Assembly: GCA_018335875.1 (NCBI GenBank)
Contig: JAGXRN010000018.1
Coordinates: 1 to 64,000, forward strand
Source: Dethiobacter sp.
GTDB taxonomy: Bacteria; Bacillota; Dethiobacteria; Dethiobacterales; Dethiobacteraceae
Length of the DNA stretch: 64,000 bases
Direction: 5' to 3'
Part shown: positions 18,519 through 28,049 of the stretch, piece by piece
Layout of the letters: each line of letters opens with the position of its first letter
Numbering within the stretch: position 1 is the first letter of the stretch
Made by a program: the position numbers and the translations under genes
Notes under the pieces: generated by a model
What the model saw: only the letters and a program-made list of their open reading frames with translations
Told to the model about the DNA's origin: nothing
Databases searched by the model: none

Positions 18519-19678
18519 AAAAAGTATATATGGACAATAGTGCCACCACCCCTGTGCGCAGCGAAGTCCTTGAAGCTATGACACCCTACTTTACAGAAAC
18601 TTTCGGCAACCCATCCAGTGTGCATTCTTTTGGCCGTGAAGTCCGCAAAGCTGTGGACGAGGCACGTGATAAAACAGCAGCAGCAATTGGCGCCAGCCCG
18701 CAGGAGATAATTTTTACCTCGGGTGGTACGGAAGCCGACAACCTTGCAATCCGGGGTGTGGCGAGAGCGCTTCAGCAAAAGGGCAACCATATTATCACCA
18801 GCGCGGTGGAACACCACGCTGTGCTTGATGCCTGTCTGGCGCTTAAAGAAGAAGGTTTTGAGATCACTGTGCTTCCTGTAGACGAATATGGAATGGTTTC
18901 TGTCCGCGATGTAGAAAAGGCTATTAACGACAAGACTATATTAATTACAATCATGCTTGCCAACAACGAAGTTGGCACAATTCAACCTATTGCGGAGATT
19001 GGCAGGATTGCGCGCGAACGCCGCGTTATCTTCCATACAGACGCAGTCCAGGCTATGGGTAATCTTCCTGTGAACGTGGATGAACTGCAGTGCGACCTGT
19101 TGTCAATGTCAGCCCACAAGTTTAACGGCCCCAAGGGAATTGGCGCTTTATATGTGCGCAGGGGCACCAAGCTGAAAGTATTTAACTTCGGCGGCGCACA
19201 GGAACGAAAGATACGCCCGGGGACGGAAAATGTGCCCGCTATCGTGGGTTTAGGCAGGGCCATTGAATTAGCTGTGGGGGAAATGGGTGAAAAGACAGGC
19301 AAGCTGAAAGGGCTGCGCGATAAGCTGATAAAAGGCCTGCTTGGGATTGATAATGTGCGCTTAAACGGCCATCCCACAGAAAGGTTGCCGGGTAATGCCA
19401 ATGTTTCTGTGCAGTTTGTGGAAGGTGAATCCCTGATTTTAAGCCTTGATCTTAAGGGCGTTGCTGTCTCAAGCGGTTCTGCCTGCACATCAGGTTCACT
19501 GGATCCCTCTCATGTGCTAATGGCCATGGGCCTTGACCATCAGACAGCTCACGGTTCTCTTCGCTTTAGCCTGGGCTTTGGCAATACCGAAGAGGATATT
19601 GACTATGTGCTTGAAGTAATACCCGAGATAGTCTCAAGATTGCGCTCAATGTCACCTGTTTACTCAGCGAAAAAATAG
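18515..19678 (+). CDS. iscS: Cysteine desulfurase (IscS/NifS)
   Basis: MDNSATTPV, FTSGGTEADN, SAHKFNGPKGIGALYVRRG, SSGSACTSGS. Confidence 0.95.
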   Translation: MKKVYMDNSATTPVRSEVLEAMTPYFTETFGNPSSVHSFGREVRKAVDEARDKTAAAIGASPQEIIFTSGGTEADNLAIRGVARALQQKGNHIITSAVEHHAVLDACLALKEEGFEITVLPVDEYGMVSVRDVEKAINDKTILITIMLANNEVGTIQPIAEIGRIARERRVIFHTDAVQAMGNLPVNVDELQCDLLSMSAHKFNGPKGIGALYVRRGTKLKVFNFGGAQERKIRPGTENVPAIVGLGRAIELAVGEMGEKTGKLKGLRDKLIKGLLGIDNVRLNGHPTERLPGNANVSVQFVEGESLILSLDLKGVAVSSGSACTSGSLDPSHVLMAMGLDHQTAHGSLRFSLGFGNTEEDIDYVLEVIPEIVSRLRSMSPVYSAKK

Positions 19679-19689
19679 GAGGTGGAGAT

Positions 19690-20088
19690 ATGTATACAGA
19701 GAAAGTAATGGAGCATTTCACCAACCCGCGTAACGTGGGGGAGATTGAATGTGCTGACGGTGTGGGTGAAGTGGGTAATATGAAATGTGGTGATATCATG
19801 CGTATTTACATTAAAGTGAATGAGAGCGACGTAATCGAAGATATTAAATTCAGGACATTTGGCTGCGGAGCTGCCATTGCCACCAGCAGTGCTGTCACAG
19901 AGATGGTAAAAGGCAAGACACTGCAAGAAGCATTAAAAATTACGAATCAGCAGGTTGCCGAAGAATTGGGCGGACTGCCGCCAAACAAGATGCACTGTTC
20001 AAACCTGGCAGCTGATGCACTTCATAAAGCGATCGAAGACCTTAATAATAAACGTGATGGGAAACATGAAGAAAAGGACGGTGAGTAG
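19690..20088 (+). CDS. iscU: Iron-sulfur cluster scaffold NifU/IscU-like
   Basis: MYTEKVMEHFTNPRNVGEIE, GNMKCGDIM, FGCGAAIATSSAVTEM. Confidence 0.95.
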   Translation: MYTEKVMEHFTNPRNVGEIECADGVGEVGNMKCGDIMRIYIKVNESDVIEDIKFRTFGCGAAIATSSAVTEMVKGKTLQEALKITNQQVAEELGGLPPNKMHCSNLAADALHKAIEDLNNKRDGKHEEKDGE

Positions 20089-20089
20089 T

Positions 20090-20461
20090 ATGGACACTCC
20101 AATGGAGCTGGCACAAAAACTAGGTGAAGCAATACTTAACTCCGATGAGTACAAAAATTTTAATTCAGCACAGGAAGAAATGAACAATGATACTGAAGCC
20201 TGCAACCTGGTGGACGCTTTCCAGGAACTGCAGCAGGGTTTACGTGACGACCAGATGTTGGGGAGGAAAATTTCTCAGGAGCAGATAGACGAACTTCGTT
20301 CTCACCAGAAACAAATGATGGAAAACAGTGCTATCAACTCATACCTGGAAGCAAAGAGAACACTTGATAATCTGATGTCTTCTGTGCACCAGGCAATTGG
20401 CAGTGTTGTCGGCATTTCTCCTGCCGGCGGCAGCGGCGGCTGCAGCGGCGGCTGCTGCTAG
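20090..20461 (+). CDS. YlbF/YmcA-family protein with Gly/Cys-rich tail
   Basis: MDTPMELAQKLGEAILNSDEYKNFNSAQEEM...; C-terminus GGSGGCSGGCC; start 20090 rather than track 19955. Confidence 0.8.
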   Translation: MDTPMELAQKLGEAILNSDEYKNFNSAQEEMNNDTEACNLVDAFQELQQGLRDDQMLGRKISQEQIDELRSHQKQMMENSAINSYLEAKRTLDNLMSSVHQAIGSVVGISPAGGSGGCSGGCC

Positions 20462-20483
20462 CAGCCTGGATTGTTTGTTAGAT

Positions 20484-20510
20484 GGGGTTGCTATTAGCGC
20501 AACCCCTTTT
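20484..20510 (+). terminator. Rho-independent terminator
   Basis: GGGGTTGC-TATTAGC-GCAACCCC-TTTT. Confidence 0.8.
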
Positions 20511-20584
20511 GGTTTAACCTTCTTAATTTAATATTTTTTGTGGTATAATATACCTGCTGAAAACTGCTTAAATGATTAAAGCAG

Positions 20585-22132
20585 GTGAACACTATGGATA
20601 TTGTAACTGCAAACCAGATGCGCGAGATTGACAGGCGGGCCATTGCAGAATTCGCCATCCCCGGTATTATCCTGATGGAAAATGCCGGCCTGCGTGTGGT
20701 CGAAGCTGCGCGCGACTTGGCTCCAAAGCAGAAGGTTATTATTTTGGCCGGGCCGGGCAATAACGGTGGCGATGGCCTGGTGGCTGCGCGCCACCTGAGT
20801 AAAAAAACTAAAGTCTCAGTCTGGCTTGCCGCACTCCCCCAGGATTACCGCGGTGATGCGCTGTCTAACCTGACAATGCTGCAGCGGCTTGGGCACCCGT
20901 TCCGCCTGCTGGCAGATGACGGCGGCATAGCTGCCTTAGAGGGTGAACTTGAAGGAGCAGGCCTGGTAATTGATGCCATGCTTGGGACGGGGACTTCCAG
21001 AGCAGTAAGCGGAGTGCTGGCCGCGGCCATCAGCGCCGTCAACAGGTGCGGCAGGCCTGTACTTTCTGTGGACATCCCTTCGGGTATCTGCGCTGACAGC
21101 GGCCGTGTATTGGGGGAGGCTGTGAGAGCAAGTTTTACTGTCACCTTCGGCCTGCCTAAAAGAGGCCTCCTGCTTTTCCCCGGCGCCGACCATACAGGGC
21201 GCCTGGAAGTGGTTGATATTGGCCTGCCGCCGCAGCTGCTTACAGGACATGGGTTTGAGCTTCTTACGGAGGCAGCAGTTTGCGGGTTGCTGCGCAGCCG
21301 CGAGCCTGACAGCCACAAAGGCACATTCGGCACAGTGCTTTTGGTTGCAGGCTCTCCGGGGATGACCGGTGCAGCAGTGCTTGCTGCCCGCGCTGCATTG
21401 CGCGGCGGTGCAGGGCTTGTCACAGCCGCCTGTCCCCGCTGTGTCCAGCCTGTAATAGCTGCCATGGTTGCTGAAGCCACCACTCTGCCTCTCCCTGACA
21501 ACAACCATGGCCGATTGCGCGCTGACGCGCTTTTCCTGCTGCGGGAGAAATGGCAGAGCAGTAATGTTGTGGCTGTTGGTCCCGGCCTCTCCACAGATGC
21601 CAATATAATGCCTCTACTGGCGGGAATTCTAAGCGAATGCGGATTGCCCGTTGTCCTTGATGCCGACGCGCTGACGGCGCTGGCCCGGCACCCTAAACTG
21701 GCGGAAAGCCGGGAAGCAGATACTGTTATCACTCCTCACCCGGGTGAGGCTGCCCGCCTGCTTGGCTGCTCAGTGGCTGAGGTTCAGTCTGACAGGCCCG
21801 GCGCCGCTCTGTCGCTGGCAAAGCGTTACCGTGCCGTGGCAGTACTCAAAGGCGCACATACACTGGTGGCAGCGCCTGACGGTTCGCTGGCGCTTAACAC
21901 CACTGGAAACAGCGGCATGGCAACAGGCGGCAGCGGGGATGTGCTGACAGGACTGCTGGCTGCCCTGCTGGCGCAAGGCCTCGCGCCGTTTGATGCGGCC
22001 CGGGCGGCGGTTTATCTGCACGGGGTAGCCGGTGATCAGGCAGCGGCTGCCATAGGGCAGGACGCACTGATTGCAGGCGACCTGCTGGATTGGATTCCTC
22101 ATGCCTGGTTAAAAATAAGAAACAGAGAGTAA
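20585..22132 (+). CDS. nnr: Bifunctional NAD(P)H-hydrate epimerase / ADP-dependent dehydratase
   Basis: GPGNNGGDGLVAARHL; TVLLVAGSPGMTGAAVLAARAALRGGAGLVT; GTGNSGMATGGSGDVLTG. Confidence 0.95.
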   Translation: MNTMDIVTANQMREIDRRAIAEFAIPGIILMENAGLRVVEAARDLAPKQKVIILAGPGNNGGDGLVAARHLSKKTKVSVWLAALPQDYRGDALSNLTMLQRLGHPFRLLADDGGIAALEGELEGAGLVIDAMLGTGTSRAVSGVLAAAISAVNRCGRPVLSVDIPSGICADSGRVLGEAVRASFTVTFGLPKRGLLLFPGADHTGRLEVVDIGLPPQLLTGHGFELLTEAAVCGLLRSREPDSHKGTFGTVLLVAGSPGMTGAAVLAARAALRGGAGLVTAACPRCVQPVIAAMVAEATTLPLPDNNHGRLRADALFLLREKWQSSNVVAVGPGLSTDANIMPLLAGILSECGLPVVLDADALTALARHPKLAESREADTVITPHPGEAARLLGCSVAEVQSDRPGAALSLAKRYRAVAVLKGAHTLVAAPDGSLALNTTGNSGMATGGSGDVLTGLLAALLAQGLAPFDAARAAVYLHGVAGDQAAAAIGQDALIAGDLLDWIPHAWLKIRNRE

Positions 22133-22165
22133 AAAAAATACATATCCAGAGAGGAGTATCATAAA

Positions 22166-22612
22166 ATGTTTGCAAGGGATATAATGAGCCGCGATGTGTT
22201 AACTGTGACCAAGGATACAACAATTCAAGAGGTAGCCGCGATTTTAACCGGGCATAAAATAAGCGGCTTGCCCGTTGTTGACAGCGATGGGCGCGTGGTG
22301 GGCATTGTCAGCGAAGGTGACCTGATTTATCAGGACAAGAAGCTGCATACGCCGGCATTTCTCGAGATTTTAGGCGGCGTCATCTACCTGGAAGACCCAA
22401 AGCGAGTCGGCCAGGAGCTGATGAAAATGACGGCTGCCAAGGTGGTGGAGATAATGACGGCCAAGGTCTATACAGTGAGGGAAGATACAACTGTTTCTGA
22501 CATTGCCACTCTGATGATAGACCGGCAGGTCAACCGTGTACCTGTTTTGGACGGTGATGGAAGACTCGTCGGCATTGTCAGTCGCCAGGATCTCATTAAG
22601 TCCCTGCTTTAA
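22166..22612 (+). CDS. CBS domain pair protein
   Basis: ARDIMSRDVLTVTKDTTIQEVA...; two CBS motifs. Confidence 0.9.
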   Translation: MFARDIMSRDVLTVTKDTTIQEVAAILTGHKISGLPVVDSDGRVVGIVSEGDLIYQDKKLHTPAFLEILGGVIYLEDPKRVGQELMKMTAAKVVEIMTAKVYTVREDTTVSDIATLMIDRQVNRVPVLDGDGRLVGIVSRQDLIKSLL

Positions 22613-22632
22613 CAAGCGAAGGGGAGAGGCAG

Positions 22633-23646
22633 TTGGCGCTCAGGTTAAGAGTTTTTCCGCTGGTACTGCTGTTGCTGCTTACCGGGTGCTCAATGACACC
22701 TGAGCGGCTGGCTAAAACAGTAGAGAAGAAGACAGCAAAGCTTAAGGGCTATTATGCTGAACTTGATGCGGTTGTCTACAGTATGGATGATGAGCAGAGA
22801 TACACTGTTCGCCAGTGGGTGCAGTTTCCTGACCGCTGGCGGATTGAGGTGGATTTCGCCGGTGAGCAGCAGATATTTGTCTGTGACGGTGAACAAATCT
22901 GGGTCCATCAGGTAGGTATCAAAGAATACTACCGCTTTGACGCCCATAGGGCCGGGGAAATTCCATCGCCATTTTTGCTTGTCGGCTACCTGGAAGAAAT
23001 GATTAAAGCGGAGTCATTTACACTGCATGGCAGGCAAAAAAAAGATCATCTTAATTGCTACCTTATATCCTACAGTGGCCCGGTCAGCGGGGAAAGCGTG
23101 ACCATCTATCTTGAAGCAAAACGCTTATTCCCTGTTTCTGTGGAGACCCTACAGGGCAAAGAAGTTCTTAACCGCCTGAATTGCACTCATTTGGTGCTTA
23201 ACCCCACTTTTGAAGCAGAGCTCTTTAATTTCGAACCGGAAGCTGGTTCTGAAGTATCGGCACACTGTCTGACCAGGCCGCTCTCGCTGGAGGAAGCCAA
23301 AAGCGAGTGGCCTCTTCCGGTTTATATGCCCCGCTATCTGCCTCCGGGTGCTAAGTTGTTCTCAATTACACGCAGTGTGGAAGAAGGCAAAGAGCAATTA
23401 ATTTTAATTTTTGACGGCATAAGCGGATTTATTCTGGTGCAAAAAGAAAAAACAAACAACCCGGTGCATGCAACACCGGGCCTTGTTGAAGTAAATATTG
23501 GTGGGTATTCGGGACTGTATCAGAAAAACCGTCTTGAAGACCTGAACACGCTTTGGTGGTCCAACGAGACAAATGATTTTATTCTAAGCGGCCACATTCA
23601 ACTGGACGAAATGCTTAAGATAGCCGAATCTCTGGAGGCGGAGTGA
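22633..23646 (+). CDS. LolA-like outer-membrane-lipoprotein-sorting-type lipoprotein
   Basis: Lipobox LLLTGCS; beta-rich LolA-like body with DUF4367-like C-terminus. Confidence 0.6.
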   Translation: MALRLRVFPLVLLLLLTGCSMTPERLAKTVEKKTAKLKGYYAELDAVVYSMDDEQRYTVRQWVQFPDRWRIEVDFAGEQQIFVCDGEQIWVHQVGIKEYYRFDAHRAGEIPSPFLLVGYLEEMIKAESFTLHGRQKKDHLNCYLISYSGPVSGESVTIYLEAKRLFPVSVETLQGKEVLNRLNCTHLVLNPTFEAELFNFEPEAGSEVSAHCLTRPLSLEEAKSEWPLPVYMPRYLPPGAKLFSITRSVEEGKEQLILIFDGISGFILVQKEKTNNPVHATPGLVEVNIGGYSGLYQKNRLEDLNTLWWSNETNDFILSGHIQLDEMLKIAESLEAE

Positions 23647-23662
23647 GTTCTTAAACAGTCTG

Positions 23663-23684
23663 AGGCGGAGTAGTTACTCCGCCT
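23663..23684. terminator. Palindrome between convergent genes, likely bidirectional terminator
   Basis: AGGCGGAGTA-gt-TACTCCGCCT. Confidence 0.5.
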
Positions 23685-24255
23685 TTGCTGATTCCAGGAT
23701 TAGTTTTACGGGGGATATTTTGTAGACTGTGGTTGACATCAGCAATTGCCCTTTGGTATTTCTGGTTGATGTTCGCACAACAAACACCTTCTCTGCAGCA
23801 TTAATGCCAGCGTCAGCCTCAAAACCCGGGAACTGCAACAGAAACTCACGATAAGTCATTACTTGTTCCAGCACCCTTTGTGAACTCTTAGGCAGCTTTT
23901 CATCCGGTATATATCCCGGCAGGATAAGCCTGTTAATGCCGTCTTTCCTTGTCAGGGCAGCCGTAGTTTCCTTTTTTGCAGCGGCGCCTGATTTCTTCTC
24001 TTTTTTATTTGCCTGGGCGGCCTGATTTTCTTTTACTTTTTTTTTTGTCGGAGACGCTGCAGTTTCTTTAGCCTTGTTTTTTGTCTGGCTGGTTGAAACT
24101 GCTTTTTGCTGTTTCTTTTTTGGCGGCGGCTCAATTTTTTTCTTTTTACCCTTTGCAACGGGCTGGCTGTTCTTCTTTTTATTTTTACGACCTAAGATGA
24201 TATAGCCTATTGCTATTCCTACTGCAAGACTGACTCCGTAAACCCATGGCGGCAA
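23674..24255 (-). CDS. Hypothetical membrane-anchored protein with Lys/Ala-rich linker
   Basis: N-terminal TM VSLAVGIAIGYIILG followed by a KKKXXA-rich low-complexity stretch. Confidence 0.6.
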   Translation of the reverse strand: MPPWVYGVSLAVGIAIGYIILGRKNKKKNSQPVAKGKKKKIEPPPKKKQQKAVSTSQTKNKAKETAASPTKKKVKENQAAQANKKEKKSGAAAKKETTAALTRKDGINRLILPGYIPDEKLPKSSQRVLEQVMTYREFLLQFPGFEADAGINAAEKVFVVRTSTRNTKGQLLMSTTVYKISPVKLILESAKAE

Positions 24256-24285
24256 GATTACCCCCCCCTATCATTTTCATCTGTC

Positions 24286-24304
24286 CTATCATGCAACATG
24301 ATAG
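24286..24304. promoter_or_regulatory. Perfect 8-bp inverted repeat CTATCATG-CAA-CATGATAG in a divergent intergenic region
   Basis: Read directly; possible operator. Confidence 0.35.
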
Positions 24305-24399
24305 ATTTCACATGGTATAATTCTGCATCCGTCCGGCAATTCCTTCACCTGCCACCGTTCACAGGAATAGAATATCTGTAAAAAGGAGGGACAAAAAAC

Positions 24400-24585
24400 A
24401 TGGGAATAGATGGAGTACCACCCTGCCCTACAGGGTTGTTTCTCGAGATAGCGCCAGGTGACACTTTGTTTAAGATCGCCCGTGAACAGGGCACCACTGT
24501 GCAAGCCATTTTAGCACTCAACCCCGGCCTTGACCCTAAAAATTTACAAATCGGCCAGGTTATCTGCCTTCCCCTCCCCGCATAA
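24400..24585 (+). CDS. LysM-domain protein
   Basis: APGDTLFKIAREQGTTVQAILALNPGLDPKNLQIGQVICLP. Confidence 0.85.
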   Translation: MGIDGVPPCPTGLFLEIAPGDTLFKIAREQGTTVQAILALNPGLDPKNLQIGQVICLPLPA

Positions 24586-24595
24586 AAAGGCTAAA

Positions 24596-24810
24596 CCTGG
24601 GGTCAGGTCCAAACATTTAAACATTCAGGCAATTCCTGGGGTCAGGTCCAAACATTGATATTTACGTGTTCTTCATCTGACGATCAACCATTTAAAAAGA
24701 TAAATACTTAGAACTTTAGAAATTACCAGTGTTATAGTGCACTGGAATTTTATTTTTCTAAACTAACAAATATCAAATGTTTAAATGTTTAGCTCCTGAC
24801 CCCGGGCAGG
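24596..24810. repeat. 215-bp non-coding element with terminal inverted repeats (GGGGTCAGG...AAACATTTAAACATT)
   Basis: Left end CCTGGGGTCAGGTCCAAACATTTAAACATT, tandemly duplicated at 24635; right end is the reverse complement of GGGGTCAGGAGCTAAACATTTAAACATTTGATATTT. Confidence 0.7.
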
Positions 24811-24965
24811 AATGACCATTAATTTGTCGAATTATTTGTGATATTTTTTAATTTTAGAAGTGAGATGTACGTGGCAGTGTATTTTATCTTGCCGTGATTT
24901 GTGTGCGGTGCTATAATGTGTACTATATGTGGATATATGTCTATCGGATGTGGACGGAGGCGGCT

Positions 24966-25412
24966 ATGAAAGAACGTCAGGATAAACGTTATTTGGTTAT
25001 GGAGAGTGTTTTGCCCCAGGTGCTGCAAAAAACGGCACGGGCCAAAGAAATGCTGAAAAAAGGTGAGGCTGCCACTGTCAATGAGGCGGTGCAGTCGGTG
25101 GGAATCAGCCGGGCAGCTTTTTATAAGTACCGTGATTTCATCTTTCCCTTCAGGGAAGCGAGCAGGGGCAAAATTATCACTGTCACTCTCATACTTGAGC
25201 ACACTTCCGGCGTCCTTTCGGAGGTACTTAAAACCATTGCTGCCGTCAGGGGCAATATACTGACCATTAACCAGGGGTTGCCGCTGCAGGGGGTGGCCAA
25301 CGCATCAATCTCTTTTGAAACGGAAGGCCTGCTGACCGATGTGGATGAACTGCTGGTGTTACTGGCTGAAGTACCTGGCGTACAAAAACTGGAATTGATA
25401 GGGCAGAACTAA
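24966..25412 (+). CDS. ACT-domain protein (PheB/UPF0735 family)
   Basis: RYLVMESVLPQVLQKTARAKEMLKKGEAATVNEAVQSVGISRAAFYKYRDFIFPF + ACT domain. Confidence 0.85.
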   Translation: MKERQDKRYLVMESVLPQVLQKTARAKEMLKKGEAATVNEAVQSVGISRAAFYKYRDFIFPFREASRGKIITVTLILEHTSGVLSEVLKTIAAVRGNILTINQGLPLQGVANASISFETEGLLTDVDELLVLLAEVPGVQKLELIGQN

Positions 25413-25429
25413 GATAGGAGGCTATTGCA

Positions 25430-26722
25430 GTGGACAGAAAAGTTATTAGAGTCGGTATGCTGGGGCTTGGCACCGTAGGTTCAGGCGTGCTGCAGGTCCT
25501 GACACAAAACGGTGAGGAAATAACGGGTAAGCTTGGGTCGCGCCTGGAGGTTAAAAAGATAGTTGTACGCGATGTGTCCAAAAAAAGGGGCGTCGGGGTA
25601 GATCCGTCACTGCTCACCGACAAGCCTGAGGATGTGCTCGATGACCCTGAAATTGATATTGTGGTGGAAGTTATGGGTGGGGTGGAAGAAACGCGCCATT
25701 TAATCACCCGTGCCCTGGAGAATGGCAAATATGTGGTCACCGCCAATAAAGACCTGTTGGCACAGTATGGAGCCGACTTACTGCAGGTAGCAGGCGCTCA
25801 TGGGAAAAACATTTACTACGAGGCCAGCGTGGGCGGCGGCATTCCGTTGATCAGGCCGCTTAAGCGCTGCCTGGCAGCAAACCGGATCCTAAGCTTGCGT
25901 GGTATTATTAATGGTACGACCAACTATATTCTGACCCAGATGTCCCGGGAGGGAAAAGAGTTTGAGGAGGCACTCAGTGAAGCCCAGGCCAAGGGGTTTG
26001 CCGAGGCTGACCCATCCTCCGACCTGGAGGGAAGGGATGCTTCATATAAACTGGCAATTTTGGCATCGCTTGCTTTCTCCAGCAGGATAAACCTGGCCGA
26101 CATTTATGTGGAAGGTATCTCTGAGGTTAAGCTGCGCGATATCCGCTACGCGGCAGAACTTGGCTACGCAGTAAAGCTGCTGGCCATGGCTGAGGAAAAC
26201 GATCACGGCCTTAAGCTTCGCGTCCACCCGGTACTGATTCCGCTAACACACCCCCTGGCTGCTGTTTCCAATGAGTTTAACGCCATCTTTCTTAACGGGG
26301 ACGCTGTGGGTGAAGTAATGTTTTACGGGCGCGGCGCGGGATCGCTCCCCACCGCCAGTGCTGTCTGTGCCGATATCATTGATGCGGCGCGCAATATAAA
26401 GCACCAGGTGGAAAACGGTATTGTGGAGGCTACTTTTGGTGAAAAGCCCGTCATTCCCATTGCTGAGCAGGTTTCATGTTTTTACCTGCGCCTGAAGGCT
26501 AAAGACCAGCCCGGTGTCTTTGCCTCGCTAGCCACTGCTTTTGGCGACGCCAGGGTGAGCCTCGATATGATTATTCAGAAGCGCAGTGACGCTGAAACTG
26601 CGGAAATAGTATTGGTAACACATGGTGTGAGCGAAGGAAGCTTTGGGCAGGCAATAGCAGAAATTAAGGCCATGCCGGCTATTAAGTCCATCAACAGCAT
26701 CCTGCGCGTAATGGAAAGATAG
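25430..26722 (+). CDS. hom: Homoserine dehydrogenase
   Basis: GLGTVGSGVLQVL, VTANKDLLA, GIINGTTNYILTQM, C-terminal ACT. Confidence 0.95.
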   Translation: MDRKVIRVGMLGLGTVGSGVLQVLTQNGEEITGKLGSRLEVKKIVVRDVSKKRGVGVDPSLLTDKPEDVLDDPEIDIVVEVMGGVEETRHLITRALENGKYVVTANKDLLAQYGADLLQVAGAHGKNIYYEASVGGGIPLIRPLKRCLAANRILSLRGIINGTTNYILTQMSREGKEFEEALSEAQAKGFAEADPSSDLEGRDASYKLAILASLAFSSRINLADIYVEGISEVKLRDIRYAAELGYAVKLLAMAEENDHGLKLRVHPVLIPLTHPLAAVSNEFNAIFLNGDAVGEVMFYGRGAGSLPTASAVCADIIDAARNIKHQVENGIVEATFGEKPVIPIAEQVSCFYLRLKAKDQPGVFASLATAFGDARVSLDMIIQKRSDAETAEIVLVTHGVSEGSFGQAIAEIKAMPAIKSINSILRVMER

Positions 26723-26740
26723 CCGGAGGAGGAAGAGAAT

Positions 26741-27991
26741 ATGGCTTTGATTGTACAGAAATACGGCGGCACTTCAGTTGGCAGTGTGGAAAGAATTTAT
26801 AATGTGGCCAGGCGGGTGGCGGCTACAGTGAAAGAAGGGCATAGGGTTGCTGTTGTTGTCTCTGCAATGGGGCATACTACAGACGAGTTGGAGGCGCTGG
26901 CCCACTCAGTTTCCGCCCGCCCGCCGGAGCGGGAAATGGCAATGCTGTTGACTACCGGCGAGCAGGTGTCTGTGTCGCTTTTGGCCATGGCCCTTGATAA
27001 CCTGGGCTGCCCGGCCTGCTCTTTTACCGGGCCCCAGGCAGGTGTGCTCACTGACGGCTCCCCGCTTAGTGCTCATATTATAGATTTTAATGCTGTGCGT
27101 ATCAAAGAGGCGGTTGATGGTGGTAAAGTGGCTGTCGTTGCAGGTTTCCAGGGCGCAGACAGCAGGGGCGAGCTTAATACGCTTGGCCGGGGGGGCTCCG
27201 ATACCACTGCCGTGGCACTGGCAGCGGCCCTCAATGCAGATTCCTGCGAAATTTATACTGATGTGGACGGTGTCTATACAGTTGACCCCCGCCTGGTGGC
27301 TGAGGCGAGAAAGCTGGATGAGATATGTTATGACGAAATGCTTGAGTTGGCCAACCTGGGAGCCAAAGTGCTCCACCCACGCGCCGTGGAGTGCGGCAAG
27401 GAGCATGGTGTGGTGATCCACGTCCGTTCAAGTTTTAATAATGAGCCGGGTACGCTGGTAAAGGAGGAAACAAAAATGGAGACGGGGATTGCGGTACGGG
27501 GGATAGCATGTGATACTAACCAGGTGAAGATTGCAGTAATTGGTGTGCCTGATAAGCCCGGTGTTGCCGCGAGGATTTTTACGGCACTTGGCCAAGCGGG
27601 CATAAATGTGGATCTTATTGTCCAGAGTGTACGCCGCAACGGTGAAAATGATATCCTGTTCACAGTGCAGGAGGATGACCTCCCTAAAACACTGGCTGCG
27701 CTTGAGCCTACAGTGGCAGCGGTGGGCGCCAGGCATATTTTTCACCAGTGTGATGTGGCTAAAATTTCCGTGGTTGGTGTGGGCATGACTCACCGCTGTG
27801 GGGTTGCCGCGGCCATGTTTGAGGCGCTGGCGGGAGAGGGAATTAACATTGAAATTATTTCCACCTCCGAAATCAGAATCTCCTGCCTGATTGCCCAGAA
27901 CCGTGTGAAGGATGCAGCTCTTGCCATCCATAAGAAGTTTAATCTGGCGGAGGCTGAGTTGAATATCCAGAAAAAAGCAGCAAAGAGCTGA
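26741..27991 (+). CDS. lysC: Aspartate kinase
   Basis: MALIVQKYGGTSVG, GRGGSDTTAVALAAAL, ACT repeats. Confidence 0.95.
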   Translation: MALIVQKYGGTSVGSVERIYNVARRVAATVKEGHRVAVVVSAMGHTTDELEALAHSVSARPPEREMAMLLTTGEQVSVSLLAMALDNLGCPACSFTGPQAGVLTDGSPLSAHIIDFNAVRIKEAVDGGKVAVVAGFQGADSRGELNTLGRGGSDTTAVALAAALNADSCEIYTDVDGVYTVDPRLVAEARKLDEICYDEMLELANLGAKVLHPRAVECGKEHGVVIHVRSSFNNEPGTLVKEETKMETGIAVRGIACDTNQVKIAVIGVPDKPGVAARIFTALGQAGINVDLIVQSVRRNGENDILFTVQEDDLPKTLAALEPTVAAVGARHIFHQCDVAKISVVGVGMTHRCGVAAAMFEALAGEGINIEIISTSEIRISCLIAQNRVKDAALAIHKKFNLAEAELNIQKKAAKS

Positions 27992-28049
27992 GTATTGATG
28001 GCAGGAATAATCAGCAATACCGTGGAATACAATAGGTACTGTAAAGAAG

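Noticed and set aside
20484-20510. GTTGC...GCAAC as another activator site
   Set aside because: Spacer is 7 nt, it sits inside a GC-rich stem followed by T's, and no -24/-12 element follows; it is a terminator.
20845-21732. 295-aa minus-strand ORF opposite nnr
   Set aside because: Shadow ORF on GC-rich codons; the plus strand encodes clear NAD(P)H-hydrate repair motifs.
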